From Phoronis australis (lineage: Eukaryota > Phoronida > Phoronidae), in the NCBI GenBank assembly GCA_002633005.1, contig NMRA01000415.1, positions 149,091 through 213,090 of the forward strand: a DNA stretch of 64,000 bases, in the 5' to 3' direction. A model generated the notes under the pieces. The model searched no databases. It saw only the letters and a list, made by a program, of their open reading frames with translations, and was not told the origin of the DNA. Made by a program: the position numbers and the translations under genes. Positions within the stretch are counted from its first letter, which is position 1, and every line of letters starts with the position of its first letter. Of this stretch, positions 44,865 through 56,739 are shown piece by piece.

Positions 44865-47200
44865 TTCATCTATCATCTGCTCTCCATGAATCATCTCTCT
44901 CTCCATGGGTCGTCTGCCTTCCATGGGTCGTCTGCCTTTCATGGGTCGTCTGCGCAAGTTTTATCCAGTGTTTCCTTCTGTTGCTGACGGCCATTTTTGT
45001 TTTAAGTATTCATCTTGAACCTGCAGTCTGCACTGTGCTGTAACAATTAATTTTGAAAGCAAATCGTGCTGTTTATAGCTGAAGTTACGAGCATTCTGGT
45101 GTTACTGTTAAGTCACATCAAATGCATGTATCGTGTGTGCTAACTTCGTTTAGCAGAACCATTGGGGTTATTTCAATTGTAGTTTAAAGGTTTGAGAGCT
45201 ATTTAGATAATGAAACTATCACCCTGGGACATTCCGTTTCACACAAATAGGTGGGTGTCTATTTTGTTCATAGTCACAAAAAGCAAGTCATAAACCATAA
45301 TCTCTCTGCCATTTAACTGGTATTGCTGCTTATAACATGTGATTTAGCATGTTGAAATTGGTGTTAGTAACCACAAAAACATGTCAAGTTGTTCCTTTAA
45401 TTCAAGTTCATTTGAACACTAAATCTCTATGAGACTGTGGTTAAATTTTTATTCTACTAATGAATGTCTCATACTACGCTCTAGAGTTTATCATTGATAT
45501 TTAACTACTCTTATTCATTTATTTTGAGTATTTGAACTTTAGTTTTAATCATGTCAAGTCTTATGGTTCTTATGCCAACCATTCCAGGCTCGGGTAAAGA
45601 ATGGGAGTCTCATACCTTCATCCGCGTCCACATGCTTTCAATGATTGTTATCCAGAGCAGAAATAAGTCTGCAAACATCAAGTGGATTTCACTTGCCTGA
45701 AAACTGAAATTACCGAATCAGAGACGCATACGTTGCATACACATAGCAAAAGTTACAAGACTGTGAAGGGTAGTCACTGACAGTTCCCTTGTTTTTCCAC
45801 ATGGTGTGTGGGGGGGGGACTTGTTCTTAAGTCAGTGACTCCTGTTCAAGATTTTTGACTCCCCATTACTTTGTCATTTACCATTCACGTTGTTTTTTGT
45901 GCACATGTATCAGTTTTACATGTTATTTTAAACAATTTGTTTCCTTATTTTATTTAATAGCATGTGTTAATGGAGTGCAGATTGATTGAAAAGAGTTCAG
46001 CGTACTACCAACAGGTCAAATTTGATTGGTCAATTTTTGTAGTCTGTGAGTCAGTGTTAAAATATGTTGGGAACATTTCCTGTCTACATTCCACATGTTG
46101 TTGCTTACCCATTGACTTTAGTCACTAGTTAGCTTTTACAGTTTATACAAATTTAAAACAACACTTAAAAATGTTCTGGTGATTTTATTCAACATTTCTC
46201 TGATCACTTGCTATTATGTAATTAGTACTGGAAAGGTGATAGCATTGTTCGTAAAACTGTCATTCTCACCGTGTCCCAGAATGGTTCGGTGGTTCAAGAT
46301 GTAAAGCATCTCCGGACAGTGTTACTCAGGGTTGCTGATTTAGCATAATTTGTAAGGAATTGTCAAATTTAACTGCCAAAGTGTAAGGACCAGCGCAGGT
46401 CTACTGATCCAGTATTGCTTTTTTTTAAAAAAGATATGATTGTTAAGTTATGGGGCCTATTCCAATAAAACTGAATTGGCTTAGACAAATCCTAAATGTC
46501 AATTTCAAGATAAAATGTAAATTGTCTTAAGTCTTTTCAAGAAAGATTTCTTAAGTTTGACTTAAGTGTTTTGGGTAAATTTTGTTTTTAGTTTTGACTA
46601 TGTTTTGGGATGTGGAAGACTCAAAGTTTGGAGTTGAGACAAATCTTAGACTTGAATCAGAAATGAACTTAAATCAGTTTCTGGGAACCAGCACCTTGCC
46701 AATATTCATTAAAATAGTCAAAATCCTGGTTTAATATCCTTTTAAGGCAGTTGCATGAGTGGCTCCATGATTTTTCATGCACCAACGCTGGTACTCTAAA
46801 ATTTACAATCTCCCCTGGATATACACCTGTAGCAATGTTTTGGTGACTGATGGAAATACTTTATCATCTGCAGTCCAAACTTGAGTGTAATTTTCAATCT
46901 TTTTTCAGACAAGATTGTGAGATCAAACTGAGGAAGTTGTCCTAAATGCATGATATTTTAGTGAGGTTTTTACAAACCTGTTTCCAAGCCATGTTTGGAA
47001 TTTTTAGATTTGCTGTAGCTAAATGTAATATAGTTCTTTTAAACCGGGCGTGCGTTCAGTAGACGCTAGGACCTACGCTAGTCTTGCTTTTAAACTAGGT
47101 CCTAGCGTTACTGAACGGGAGGCTGTTTTGTCCATAGTATCAGAGGATGAGATTGTGTGTCAGTAACTGTACTGTTAGTATTTCGTTGAAAATTAAAGAC
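44865..47200 (+). other. Probable PPT2-like 3' UTR and flank
   Basis: Begins after the PPT2-like stop. Contains a three-copy ~18-base repeat (CCATGGGTCGTCTGCCTT, about 44905-44955). A plausible distal poly(A) signal ATTAAA lies at 47192-47197, followed by a GT-rich stretch. The 3' UTR may end earlier; several A-rich sites exist. Confidence 0.4.
47053..47117. repeat. Short inverted repeat (22/21-bp arms)
   Basis: CGTTCAGTAGACGCTAGGAC and, 22 bases later, GTCCTAGCGTTACTGAACG pair across their whole length with one unpaired base. A mini-hairpin of MITE type. Confidence 0.75.
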
Positions 47201-47481
47201 TCTGATAATCGTCCTGACTTGTTTGTGTTTCTCTGCAATAACATCCTCGCAAAGCAGTACGTACATTATTAAAGTAATCGACAAATACCGTTTTTAATTG
47301 TCATGACAGCCAGTTCTCTTTACAGCAAAAATGACTGGTAATAACTAAAAGGAGGCAACATTCTAGTTAAAGCGTGGCTAAGCCACGTCACAATTTTTTC
47401 CTGTCAATTCTCCTTCATTTTCTGTCATGAGGGGAGACAATAGTGAAGTCGGCTTCCACCCAGCCGTCATGGCGGGGAATT

Positions 47482-47528
47482 NNNNNNNNNNNNNNNNNNN
47501 NNNNNNNNNNNNNNNNNNNNNNNNNNNN
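47482..47528. other. Assembly gap (47 N)
   Basis: A run of N; sequence continuity across it is not proven. Confidence 0.99.
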
Positions 47529-47910
47529 TTCGCCACTGGTCACTGAGTTGTGAAAATGTGCCCCACTACTGGACCTCATGATGTCAATGTTTTGACAAGA
47601 ACAGGGAAGTACGTTGATAGCGTTATTTCAGGTGCTGCAAGAGCCCCAACTACACCCCGCCCCCGAGCTCTTTAAATCGCCATTGTTTTGTTGGCCGCGG
47701 CCTGGGTAAAGGGTGACGCTTTCCAAAATGTGTTATGTCCCAGTCTTGCCGTTACAAATAAGGAGACGTGCTTTGTTTCAGTACCTTGTCGGTGGGAGAG
47801 AAATCGTCGAAGTGGCGACCAGTTCACAGGTCGTTTTTTTAAACCTGAAACTAAACGAAAATTCAGGTATTTTAAAATTCAACTCACCGATATTTCACAG
47901 GCCTATTGCA

Positions 47911-48320
47911 TGACGGCAACATCCCGTTGCCCCCCACTTGTTCGATTCTATAGCCCAACAACAAGTTGGGAAGTTTACCCCCGTAGCCAAGTCTTAATTA
48001 CACGACTGATTAATTCCATTCTGGCATTTATGGTTGGAGCTAGGGCCTGCACTCTTTTGTTCGATAATTGCTCTAATCTCCGATCAGATCTTATCTAGCT
48101 AGCCTGACTGGGCTGGACTGATAAAAATGAAAGTTAAGTTGTAATATATTTGAGCTTAAACCAATAGCATTTCTAAATTCCTCGTCAAATGCTGATCATG
48201 TTCCGTTTTTGAATCACCAAAATCTCCCAACTACAACAGAAGTTAAGACAATGACATTCTGTCCAAGGGGACGCACTGGGTTTACATGTAAGTGTGTTTA
48301 TACGAGTCTCCGTCTGGAAA
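47911..48320 (+). repeat. Dispersed repeat, copy 2 (partner at 18.7 kb)
   Basis: Second copy of the 18684 repeat in the same orientation, starting at CCCGTTGC and ACAAGTTGGGAAG. The central ~250 bases align well; about 100 bases present in copy 1 are missing before CCGTCTGGAAAAGTTAC. Confidence 0.7.
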
Positions 48321-49775
48321 AGTTACTAGTGAACAGGGAACGTGCGAGAATCGTTGGACCTCCCTTCGAGTGATATTTATAAAAACAGGAAAGGGTGGCT
48401 ATGACACATCACTAAAGGGTCTCCTCCTAGGGCTCACCCCTAAATATGAAAAGATAAGAAACAGAAAATGAGCATCAGCATCACGGCCCCTCTCCGCACA
48501 GCCAGGTTCCCAATCAAAGATCATTCGCTGGAAAAACTACTTGAAAGAGAGAAAGAGAGAGAGGCTGAGCGACTTCATTATACCCGCTTTGCCGGAGTGG
48601 GGTCCCTGAATAAATAGATTTTTATATCACTTAAAAATTATATTTTTCAGCGTTTAAAAATCTGAATCAACCTCCTCCAGAAAATCTATGCATAACAAGT
48701 GTTCTTGGATTTTTTGCCGGAATAGAGGTTTCAAGGGGGCCTGAGACGGTCTCATTCAACTAGAAAAAAAAAACGTGGACTCCCTATCAGAAAATGTCTT
48801 GAACGGTAGTTCAAAAATATTTCATTAAATAAAAAATTGTCTACGGTTACACGTTCCGCTGTTTTTCTTTTCTCGGCTGTTTTCGTAGGTGGATTGCTAC
48901 ATGTACACACATGAGCCGCTCCTACCCCGCGTTTCGCAATTGAGGCAAAGACGCTAACAAGCCTCTCTACGGTCTCTGATTGAGGTACACATGACACTCA
49001 ATAGGTGGCGCGGCAATTATATTCCTAGCGGATAATTCTAGAACTAACGCGTTCCTTCTCTTGGTAACGTCGGTTGCGATAAGAGGGGGATATTTTCTGT
49101 CAAATGGTAAGAAGACGTGGGCAATTTTCTTTGACGTAGCGTTGTGGAATTTTATCGCCCGTAAGGATACAAGCGAACTACCAGAAGTTTCAGACCCAGT
49201 TCCCTATCTAACGGAACATATCCTCTGTGTCGGCCCCGTCGGGACCACTCGCCTAGCTATTGTAAATTATAACCTCCTCTTATTTCAGTGCTGTGTGTGT
49301 GACGCTCATGCTGGTCGGATATAAAAGACCTTTGTTTAGACTCATTTAGACTAGGGAACCAGTGAATCTCAGTGGTTCTCTTTGTCCGGAAAAGATTGAG
49401 ATAAACTTCCAGTAGCTTTTTTAACCAAGCCACTAAAGCAAGTACCTTGTGACGTGAATTCATAGACGTAGCGTTGCGTATACATTGCCGTCCGATCCGG
49501 GTTGGGGCATGGTACTGATAGAAAGTTGTATTTGCGCTGGTCAAATATAGTTAGACACTTAAACCGCCTGTAAAGTAGTAGCATGTAGTGGATCCCTGAG
49601 TCTAGGCTATACCCTCACACACTATAATTTTATAAGAATTGTATTGTGCATTTGACAGGTAAATTAGTATGAGGTAGTGAACCGCATTAGTATGGCAGAA
49701 CCTTCAAAGTAAATCCTGATAGACAACTGTCTTATTTGAACACTGAGCCTTTCATTGGTATTTTGGCCCGACTGC
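48321..49775. other. Intergenic, no gene seen
   Basis: Mixed sequence with an AG-rich tract near 48545-48570. Frames of 65-95 codons on both strands lack support. Confidence 0.4.
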
Positions 49776-49841
49776 TTGTGCTGTGCATAGTGGCAAAGTG
49801 ACAAGGCATTGTGCTGTGCATAGTGGCAAAGTGACAAGGCA
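49776..49841 (+). repeat. Perfect 33-bp tandem duplication
   Basis: Two identical consecutive copies of a 33-base unit beginning TTGTGCTGTGCATAGTGGCA and ending GTGACAAGGCA. A partial third copy starts TTGTAG. It must be recent or under gene conversion. Confidence 0.8.
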
Positions 49842-50131
49842 TTGTAGTTTCTGTGTTTCATATTGTTTCCTTAAATTAACTAAACCAAGTTTTTTGACAA
49901 AACTAGATGACACCAATACAGTGGCTGCAAAGGAATCATAGATTTTTGCTCCGTGGTAAAGTAACCCTTACTTTCACTTTGCACTTCATTATTAGTCGAT
50001 TGACTACATAAATGACTATGACAGAACTGTAATGCTTATTTATTCATCATGTGTTTTCAGGATGAAGAATAGTGAACTTACAACAGACAAAGATGCGAAG
50101 ATATGCTTCCTGCTTTCGACAGTGACCACCC

Positions 50132-50902
50132 ATGCCCAAGATTGGTCGTTCAATAACACCCACAACCCATCGCACCATACCGAACCACCCGATGTATGAC
50201 GACGAGGCTCCCCTATACTCCCCTCCCCCCGTGGCCAGAGTAAAGCCGGAAGCAGAGGCCATTGCTCTGAAGAGCCGTGGCTCAATGGGGAAATGGTTGC
50301 GTGTTGATGACAATTTGGAAGCCAAGTATGAAACTAGCCGGCCGGTGGCACGGGCTCCAACCTCAGTGGCGAGGAAAGGCCTAGAGAAGTCAAGGGGCTG
50401 CATGAGTCAGTATATTGGCGCAGGCTCTGAGCACCGACCCATGAAAGTGCAAACCAAGCATCCGCCGAGAACTGTCAAGTCGGAGGCTGCAGACATTGCT
50501 CAAAACCATAAGGGGAGGGGTATGAATAATCTGTTGACTAAATATGGTGATCTGACACCGTCGGCCCGCCCAGTGCCACGCATGAAACCTGAAGCAGAGG
50601 GCATTGCAGCCGGACATAAGGGGCGGGCCACGGCATCACTGTTCCATAACTATGGGAATGTGGGCGTGTCTTCTAGAATACCCCGTGTGAAGCCTGAGGC
50701 AAATGACATCTATGAGAAGTACCAGAAAGGAACGGGAATCAATAGACTGATTCACCAAGATGCCACTAGGCGGAGTGCCCGACCAGCCAGTTGCCCTAAC
50801 AGGGAGAGCCCGTGGGACTCTCGACCGAAGAGCCCCCAGGAGAGGAAACTAGAAAGCTATAACAGAAGGAATGCATCAACTTTAGTGACTAAGTGGGAGT
50901 GA
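50132..50902 (+). CDS. Basic repeat protein of unknown function, 256 aa
   Basis: An intact ATG-to-TGA frame with a strong protein-like pattern. Five related segments of about 25 residues recur every 35-43 residues: RVKPEAEAIALKSRGSMGKW (36-56), a shorter form at 79-95 (VARKGLEKSRGCMSQYI), TVKSEAADIAQNHKGRGMNN (114-138), RMKPEAEGIAAGHKGRATAS (150-174) and RVKPEANDIYEKYQKGTGIN (185-208). The consensus is R-x-KPEA-x-x-I-x-x-x-x-KG followed by a hydrophobic end. The C-terminal part is Arg/Ser/Pro-rich. There is no signal peptide or membrane segment. Regular KPEA repeats in a small basic protein suggest a repetitive binding surface, for example on a filament or microtubule. That is a guess. A 3' splice-like site (TGTTTTCAG) lies 72 bases upstream, so non-coding 5' exons are likely. 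Confidence 0.75.
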   Translation: MPKIGRSITPTTHRTIPNHPMYDDEAPLYSPPPVARVKPEAEAIALKSRGSMGKWLRVDDNLEAKYETSRPVARAPTSVARKGLEKSRGCMSQYIGAGSEHRPMKVQTKHPPRTVKSEAADIAQNHKGRGMNNLLTKYGDLTPSARPVPRMKPEAEGIAAGHKGRATASLFHNYGNVGVSSRIPRVKPEANDIYEKYQKGTGINRLIHQDATRRSARPASCPNRESPWDSRPKSPQERKLESYNRRNASTLVTKWE

Positions 50903-51796
50903 CTAAGTGGATGTGACTAAGTGGGAGTGACTAATGGATAGTGACTTACGCAGGGCTGCAATCTGTGATATTGCTTTTCTAGCAAGAAACTCTGTCCACA
51001 TAAGGGACTCCTGAGGAATTTCCATTGCACTAACTCTGAGCTTGGTGATATTCCACTTGTGAGAACCGTAGGATGTGCCAGTGTACACGCAGTGCAGTTC
51101 ACAAGTATTTAGTTTATGACTTCTCTCTGAGATTCACAACAGCTTTGAATGAAACGTGAAGTTCACATAAACCCTCCTACAGTAATCTCAAGTGAAAATT
51201 TCAACTTAATTTTAACTTGCTGTGCAAGTTAAGGTGGTCATAAAGTTAACACGTGGATACCCTGCTTTAATAGTTAAAAAGTACATACTCTAGCATTATA
51301 TTTCTCACTGCCTCGCATGCTGTAGTGTCTTGCTGTTTATGTGTATGGTGTGGCTGCATTTCCTTCCTTGCCTCATCTTGCCATGAAGCCACTGTAATTC
51401 TTCACCAAATTTACCACGCAATATGACAGACAAGTAAAATTTTATTTTGTCAAAATTTGCATTGAAGTGATTAGCAACTGTTTGATCTATTGTTACATGT
51501 AGCTTGGGTTGTATTCTATAGGCTTTGTAAAACGTAATCAACATGTTTTAGCTAATTATGCTGTTATAAATCTGTGCTTTGGTTTGGTGTTATAGAGTTA
51601 TTGGACCTTCTTACGCTCCATGTGTTGGTCAGATCACGTGACCTATAGTTAAGTCTGAAAAGGTGTCTGTCTCTCACTGGAGCTTGGCTTTCTGATGACT
51701 CAGTGTGGAGGCGCTCTGGTACTTGCACTGCCAAGATTAGGTAAGATGCCTCTTAGTATGTCTGATAGGAATTGGTTAATATACCCGTGGTCCCTG
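50903..51796. other. 3' flank of the repeat-protein gene
   Basis: Begins with short GTGACTAAGTGG-type repeats continuing from the end of the coding region (about 50885-50945). No other gene recognised. Confidence 0.45.
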
Positions 51797-51872
51797 TAGT
51801 TTAGTAGACTATAGCGTCTGCACGGTAAGCAGAAAGTCTGCGTTTGAACCGCAATCAGGTCAGATCACTTTT
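51797..51872 (+). pseudogene. tRNA-Thr-like sequence (anticodon GGT), probably a pseudogene or SINE head
   Basis: The anticodon arm is perfect (TCTGC-ACGGTAA-GCAGA) and would read GGT (Thr). The T arm TGCG-TTTGAAC-CGCA is nearly complete and overlaps a B-box-like GTTTGAACC. An A-box-like TGTAGTTTAGTAG lies upstream. However, base 33 is C instead of the usual T, and the acceptor stem GTCCCTG does not pair well with the 3' end. A decayed tRNA or tRNA-derived repeat is more likely than a working gene. Confidence 0.45.
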
Positions 51873-54060
51873 CAGGCTTCGTAATTATAGGTGGTGTGGT
51901 GTGACTGACCTGTGGCTTATTACAGGACTTATGGTTGTTAAGTATCGCAATTAGTTTTTGAAAAATACAGAATTATCGATGTGTGTTACTGTTGGGGCCC
52001 TGCTTTTTGATAAAAATATAAGAACACATTTCTGTCGACCAAAGGCATTTTAGTGTCAAAATAGCCCAGGAATTGTAGTGTTGTAAGTTAAGAGAATTTT
52101 TTAGGAAAAAACTGAATAGTTGGTTACGCATAGAAATAATTTCCAATGTTGCATTTTCGTTTTTCAAGGGCTTATGAAGTTGTTGTGAATGCCCGTATAT
52201 TTCCAAAATAGTGTCTGACGTTAGTTATGTTAGACTTTGATTGTACAAAATCAATACAGGTAGTGCCACCTATCTTTCATGGAAGAAGTGATAAAATACA
52301 ATTCGTTGTTGAGATTTTACCGTCAGTCAGATTTTTGCATAACTTGGACACAGTTCGTTGGAGCAGTTGGTCTTGACCATATACACCCAGTCTTACACTT
52401 TCATATACGTTGTATTTCGTCATACTGGCATGAAATCTCTTTGTCCCGTTTATCTACTTAACTGTATCTATTACTGTTAGTTGTCCAACACTAATGAAGC
52501 TACATGTACATGTATGTGGTTTAAATTTAGACACTGTGTACTTAGTGCCACCTGTTGTGACGAGTGAGGGTGTCTCTTTAATTCAGAACATTGGAAAATG
52601 CCAGAAATTATGTTAAAAATTTACGGTTTTTACACATTTCTTGAAAGAATAATTCGAAATTTTCCATAGTTTAGACATTGCTAACTTCAAATGACGTTTC
52701 TCACTTGTTTCGAAATAGCAGACAGGGTCACTGAGAAAAAAATAAATATGTTATTGGCCAGTATCTGGTTTGTTTGCTGTAAGTTTTGATAGTTTCACAT
52801 GGTAGTATGTTAAAAACATTCCAGACACCCGGAGTGTATCTAAACAATTTGAAAATGTTTCGAAGATACAGATACTTTGCTGTAGTTTGCTGTCAAAGGT
52901 AACGAACTGAACATATATTGTTGTTAAACTTCATGTTTCTTGTGCACATCTTCCGACGCTACTTCTCAAGTTGAAACTATTTCATAGTTTTGTGTTTTAC
53001 TGTAATTATTGTAAGAAATTATTGTATGGCATTGTATAATATTTGAATATTTTGTCACGATTATTATTGCTGTGGTAGGGTCTACGGTCGAGTGATTTTT
53101 AAAAAAGATAAAGACACAGATGTTGACGTATTGTTTTCTTATCAGGAGTTTGATTCCAGGAACCCATTTATTAGAGTACTGCGTTTGGTGACATTGAACT
53201 GCGATATCGTTGGAAGGCTATTGTTATGTGCCTATTGTACATTTTTCTTTCCAGTGAATTGTCTTCGAAAATTTTGCTTTGACATTGATTGCGGCACCTC
53301 GTTTACTTTAAGGCACCGTAAAATATTAAGGACTTGAATAAAACGTCCAAATGGCCAAGACGTGTTTTAGTTCCCGCTGATGCACAAAAGATGTTTTCAA
53401 TGGCTAAAATATTTAGTCCCTAGCTTTTTGCCTCACGCCAATGTGAAGTCCTGGCGTAAACGGCCATATTTCCAGACGACACCAAATCCAGGACATTTAT
53501 TGCACCGGGCAAAATGCCAAATGTCCGCCGGGAAGATTAGATGATTACAACTCAGTGAGGCTATCAATCATCCTCACAGAAAGTTAGTCATTATTCTGAA
53601 AAAGTAAATGATTGCTCTGTAAGTTAAAGAATAAAAGTTTAGAAAAAGCTAAACGTGTTTTCATGACAAGCAATAGTGTTTTGATGTACTTACAACTGTT
53701 GTATGACAAAGGCACCGCCGATCATCTCGGTGGTATAGCTTTCGCTGGCCACTGATGGTTAACGGCTGTTACGTGCTTTTGGTGCACACGGCCGAGCACT
53801 AAAAAGGGGGTACCTATCTATTTCTGTCAAATCATTTTCCATGAAACATATCCATGGACCCGAAGTCTAATCTTCATACTTAAAACATAACTCGAAATCA
53901 TGTTGGGTACTTTGCATTCTAATTTCGTGGGGACTCGAGACAAGTGTCCTTTTTCTTTGTTGGAGTATTTTATAGTTTATGTTGATGAGAGTCTAGTCCA
54001 GGTTAGCACTCGATGACCCCTGTATTCGAGCTACGAACTTGAATAATATCGTGAGTTCAG
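51873..54060. other. Intergenic, no gene seen
   Basis: Long AT-rich stretch. Open frames of 60-81 codons lack support. No repeats were recognised by eye. Confidence 0.4.
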
Positions 54061-54559
54061 TTGCACAAAAGTAGAATGAGAAATGTCAAAAATAAAGTCC
54101 AATTCAGTTGCGAGTACAAAGAATACACCCCGAGCCCTGATGCCACGACAAAAAAGCATTACCCTTTAGCTCAAAGAAAAGTTCCTTTTCAAGAGGGTGT
54201 TATTCTCATGACAGTTCACTGTCGGGTCGCACAGGAAATTCTTTACTATGGTCTGAAAAAATCTAATCCTGACGAATTTTTGGGTGCTCAAGTGTTGAGA
54301 TCGAGTCGTAATCGATATAGTTTAATTTCGAAATGTAGCTGCTGTTATCAGCAGAATGCACCAGAATTCAAGACATTGTTGTTAGAGGAGGGTCCTTTAT
54401 CTCCCATTGGATACCCCAACTCCCATGCTGCTGTGCGCATGCCTTTAGGAAACCCCTGAAATGCCTCAATACGTGAAAGGAGCAGAGATCCTATCATGCA
54501 CGAATTGGTGGTAGAGAGAGGTGTATACCTGTTCCTTAATTTTACCTCTAATATCAGAC

Positions 54560-54670
54560 AAGGTTTCGCCGTAGAAGTATGGCAACAAATGTATTTCTTG
54601 TCAAAACTGGGATTAAACAATCAGATCTCTGTACAATTTGCAGAATAGAGCCAGAAAGTACATGTACAGC
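54560..54670 (+). mobile_element. LINE ORF2 C-terminal fragment
   Basis: One frame reads RSMATNVFLVKTGIKQSDLC followed by TICRIEPEST. This matches the conserved zinc-knuckle approach of LINE reverse transcriptases (hydrophobic-KxGI-x-x-SDLC-x-x-C...EPES). Only this fragment is recognisable. A 127-codon open frame just upstream (from the ATG at 54076 to 54459) may belong to the same relic, but I could not identify it. Confidence 0.5.
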
Positions 54671-56190
54671 CCATCTCTACTGAGATTAGAATGGCGACCA
54701 TCAACTGCTAGTCTGCAATCGGTCACTGGCGTGCTTTCCGTAGACGCGAGAGCCTCGCGAATACGCGAGAACACGCAAGATTACGGTGTATTGCCAGTAA
54801 TGTACGTGATCCGCACTATGAAATGTTTTCGCGAGATCAATGAGTTAACGGTACTCAACCCCGACCACGCTACTTGATTCACTCAGGATCGCTCATTAGG
54901 CAAGCACTTGCGAAGTAACAGTTTTTCATCGGGAGAAAGACTGTCTGCTGGTCTATCACGTGGTTGCAGGTCTCGTCATGCGTAGTTGTCAAATAAACTA
55001 GTATATCTTCAATCACCATGATTAAATTTGCATCAATATTTTCATAAAAGAAGTACACAACATTTTAATTTCAGCTGGACGACAGTGCTCTCAGGAGACC
55101 TCAACAGCCGGTGGATTGTAAGCAAAAGTTTTGACTTTTTACTTAAAAGTAACACATTCAACGTTTTGATGAATCCTATATGATTCACTTAATATTATAG
55201 ATCTCGTTGTTCCTTTATGTCTCGTAATTCAACGGCAAAGGGCAGCAACGTTAGGAATTGGAGCCCCCCCATATTGAATGCTGGGTGCGCGCATGATCAT
55301 CATTCTTTGACTTCACTGGCTATTTGTGTTTTCTTTCTTTTGCTGTCTCAATTTTGCAAGAAGATTCGACACTGGCTTTCATCTGCAGCAACAATTTGTT
55401 TACACCTGGCTGACACGCCACATGGAACAACTCCTGGGTGAGGCTTAGTTTAGAACCCCTTGTTTTCAGGGATGTCTATTTCAAAAATATCTAGTAAGGT
55501 TTACTTTCACGCCGTGGGTAACATGTTCGTTGAAGCTCGCCTCACAATAATTTCAGTGGACTTGTTTCCTAAAATGAAAATAAAATAATTTGTGAAAATA
55601 CATGTATTTATAACTAAAATAGTATGCTTGATGTACGTGCAGTTCTCCTGGCGCTTTAATGGTAATAATATGCTATATTGTTTAGTTTTGATACGGCAGT
55701 AACACAGTAATGACGCAAAATGTACCACTCCTATTTTGTAACCTTCTTCACGTTTTCTTAATAAAGAGCTAATTGTTGTTCTACACACCACGATGCGTTC
55801 CTGATCGCTTATCATTGCCTTCTCGATCGCTTCTTTCAAAAGAAAAGGGTTGGAAATTCAGAGACCCTGACAAGACTACGAAAAACAAGCGTTGCGTTAT
55901 AATTTCAGACGTCACTTCTTCATAAATTCATGACAAATTTAGTGATATAGTGCCAAGAATGACTGCAGTTTGCCAAAATGACGTATAAATCACCTTCCGC
56001 TCATGCAATAGCATCGGTTAACTTAACTTTTCTCCAATAATTGGAACAGACAATAGCCAAACCTCTACCTGTCCTTCCTCAATGTGTTACGCCTTGAACT
56101 CGTGTATCTGTTTGCACGTTGAAAGTAAAAACAACGAAAACTCATCAAATTTACACACCTTGTCTAGCTTCGCTACTCGCGCCAAATTTC
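54671..56190. other. Intergenic with an unplaced candidate exon
   Basis: No gene recognised. A 44-base block at about 55074-55117 (CAG before CTGGACGACAGTG, GTAAGC after) is bounded by good splice sites and might be an exon of an unrecognised gene. Nothing nearby joins to it convincingly. Confidence 0.3.
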
Positions 56191-56252
56191 GTTCTCGATC
56201 GCCTTCCGGGCGTTCTCGATCGCCTTCCGGGCGTTCTCGATCGCGGGTTGGC
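56191..56252 (+). repeat. 21-bp tandem repeat, ~2.8 copies
   Basis: The unit GTTCTCGATCGCCTTCCGGG plus C is repeated in tandem with no changes until the last partial copy. It is a multiple of three and one frame reads RSRSPSG repeats, but the surrounding frame is short and unsupported as a gene. Confidence 0.75.
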
Positions 56253-56739
56253 CGGAATGTTGGATGGTACTGGATTTATTTCACGACTGTGAGTTGCCAG
56301 TAACAAGCAGTACTGTTTTTTTAAGAAATTTTAGTATATTCTCTCGATTCATGAAACTATTCAATTCTGTGTTCTTAACTATTGGAATGTTGTATTTCAC
56401 GAAAGATTATTTCCTAAAAGTTGCCATAATGATATAGATCAGAATTCAACATAGGCTGGCACAATCATTGCTTAAGGGTATGCAAAGGAGTGAATTTCCT
56501 AAGAATGTATAAGGTTTTGTATCGCCGTGAAACGGAATGCATAATTTAACATTATCTTAATATACATGTATATCTTGCTGTTTGCATGCAGTCAAAAGCG
56601 CAGTCACTTTATTTTCCTAACACAGCGCCTAAAACGAAAAGTGTGGATTCTTTGAACATTACGTCTACTTGCACAAATTTTCACCATTGTGGCAAAAATG
56701 ACTTCACACTCTCGAGTTCATTAATGCATATTGCGTGTG

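Noticed and set aside
47688-48098. 136-codon open frame
   Set aside because: Half of it overlaps a dispersed non-coding repeat that also occurs at 18.7 kb without an open frame.
54076-54459. 127-codon open frame with a Cys-rich middle (KCSCCYQQ)
   Set aside because: It looks somewhat protein-like but has no recognised family and lies beside a LINE fragment. Mentioned with that fragment and not called as a gene.
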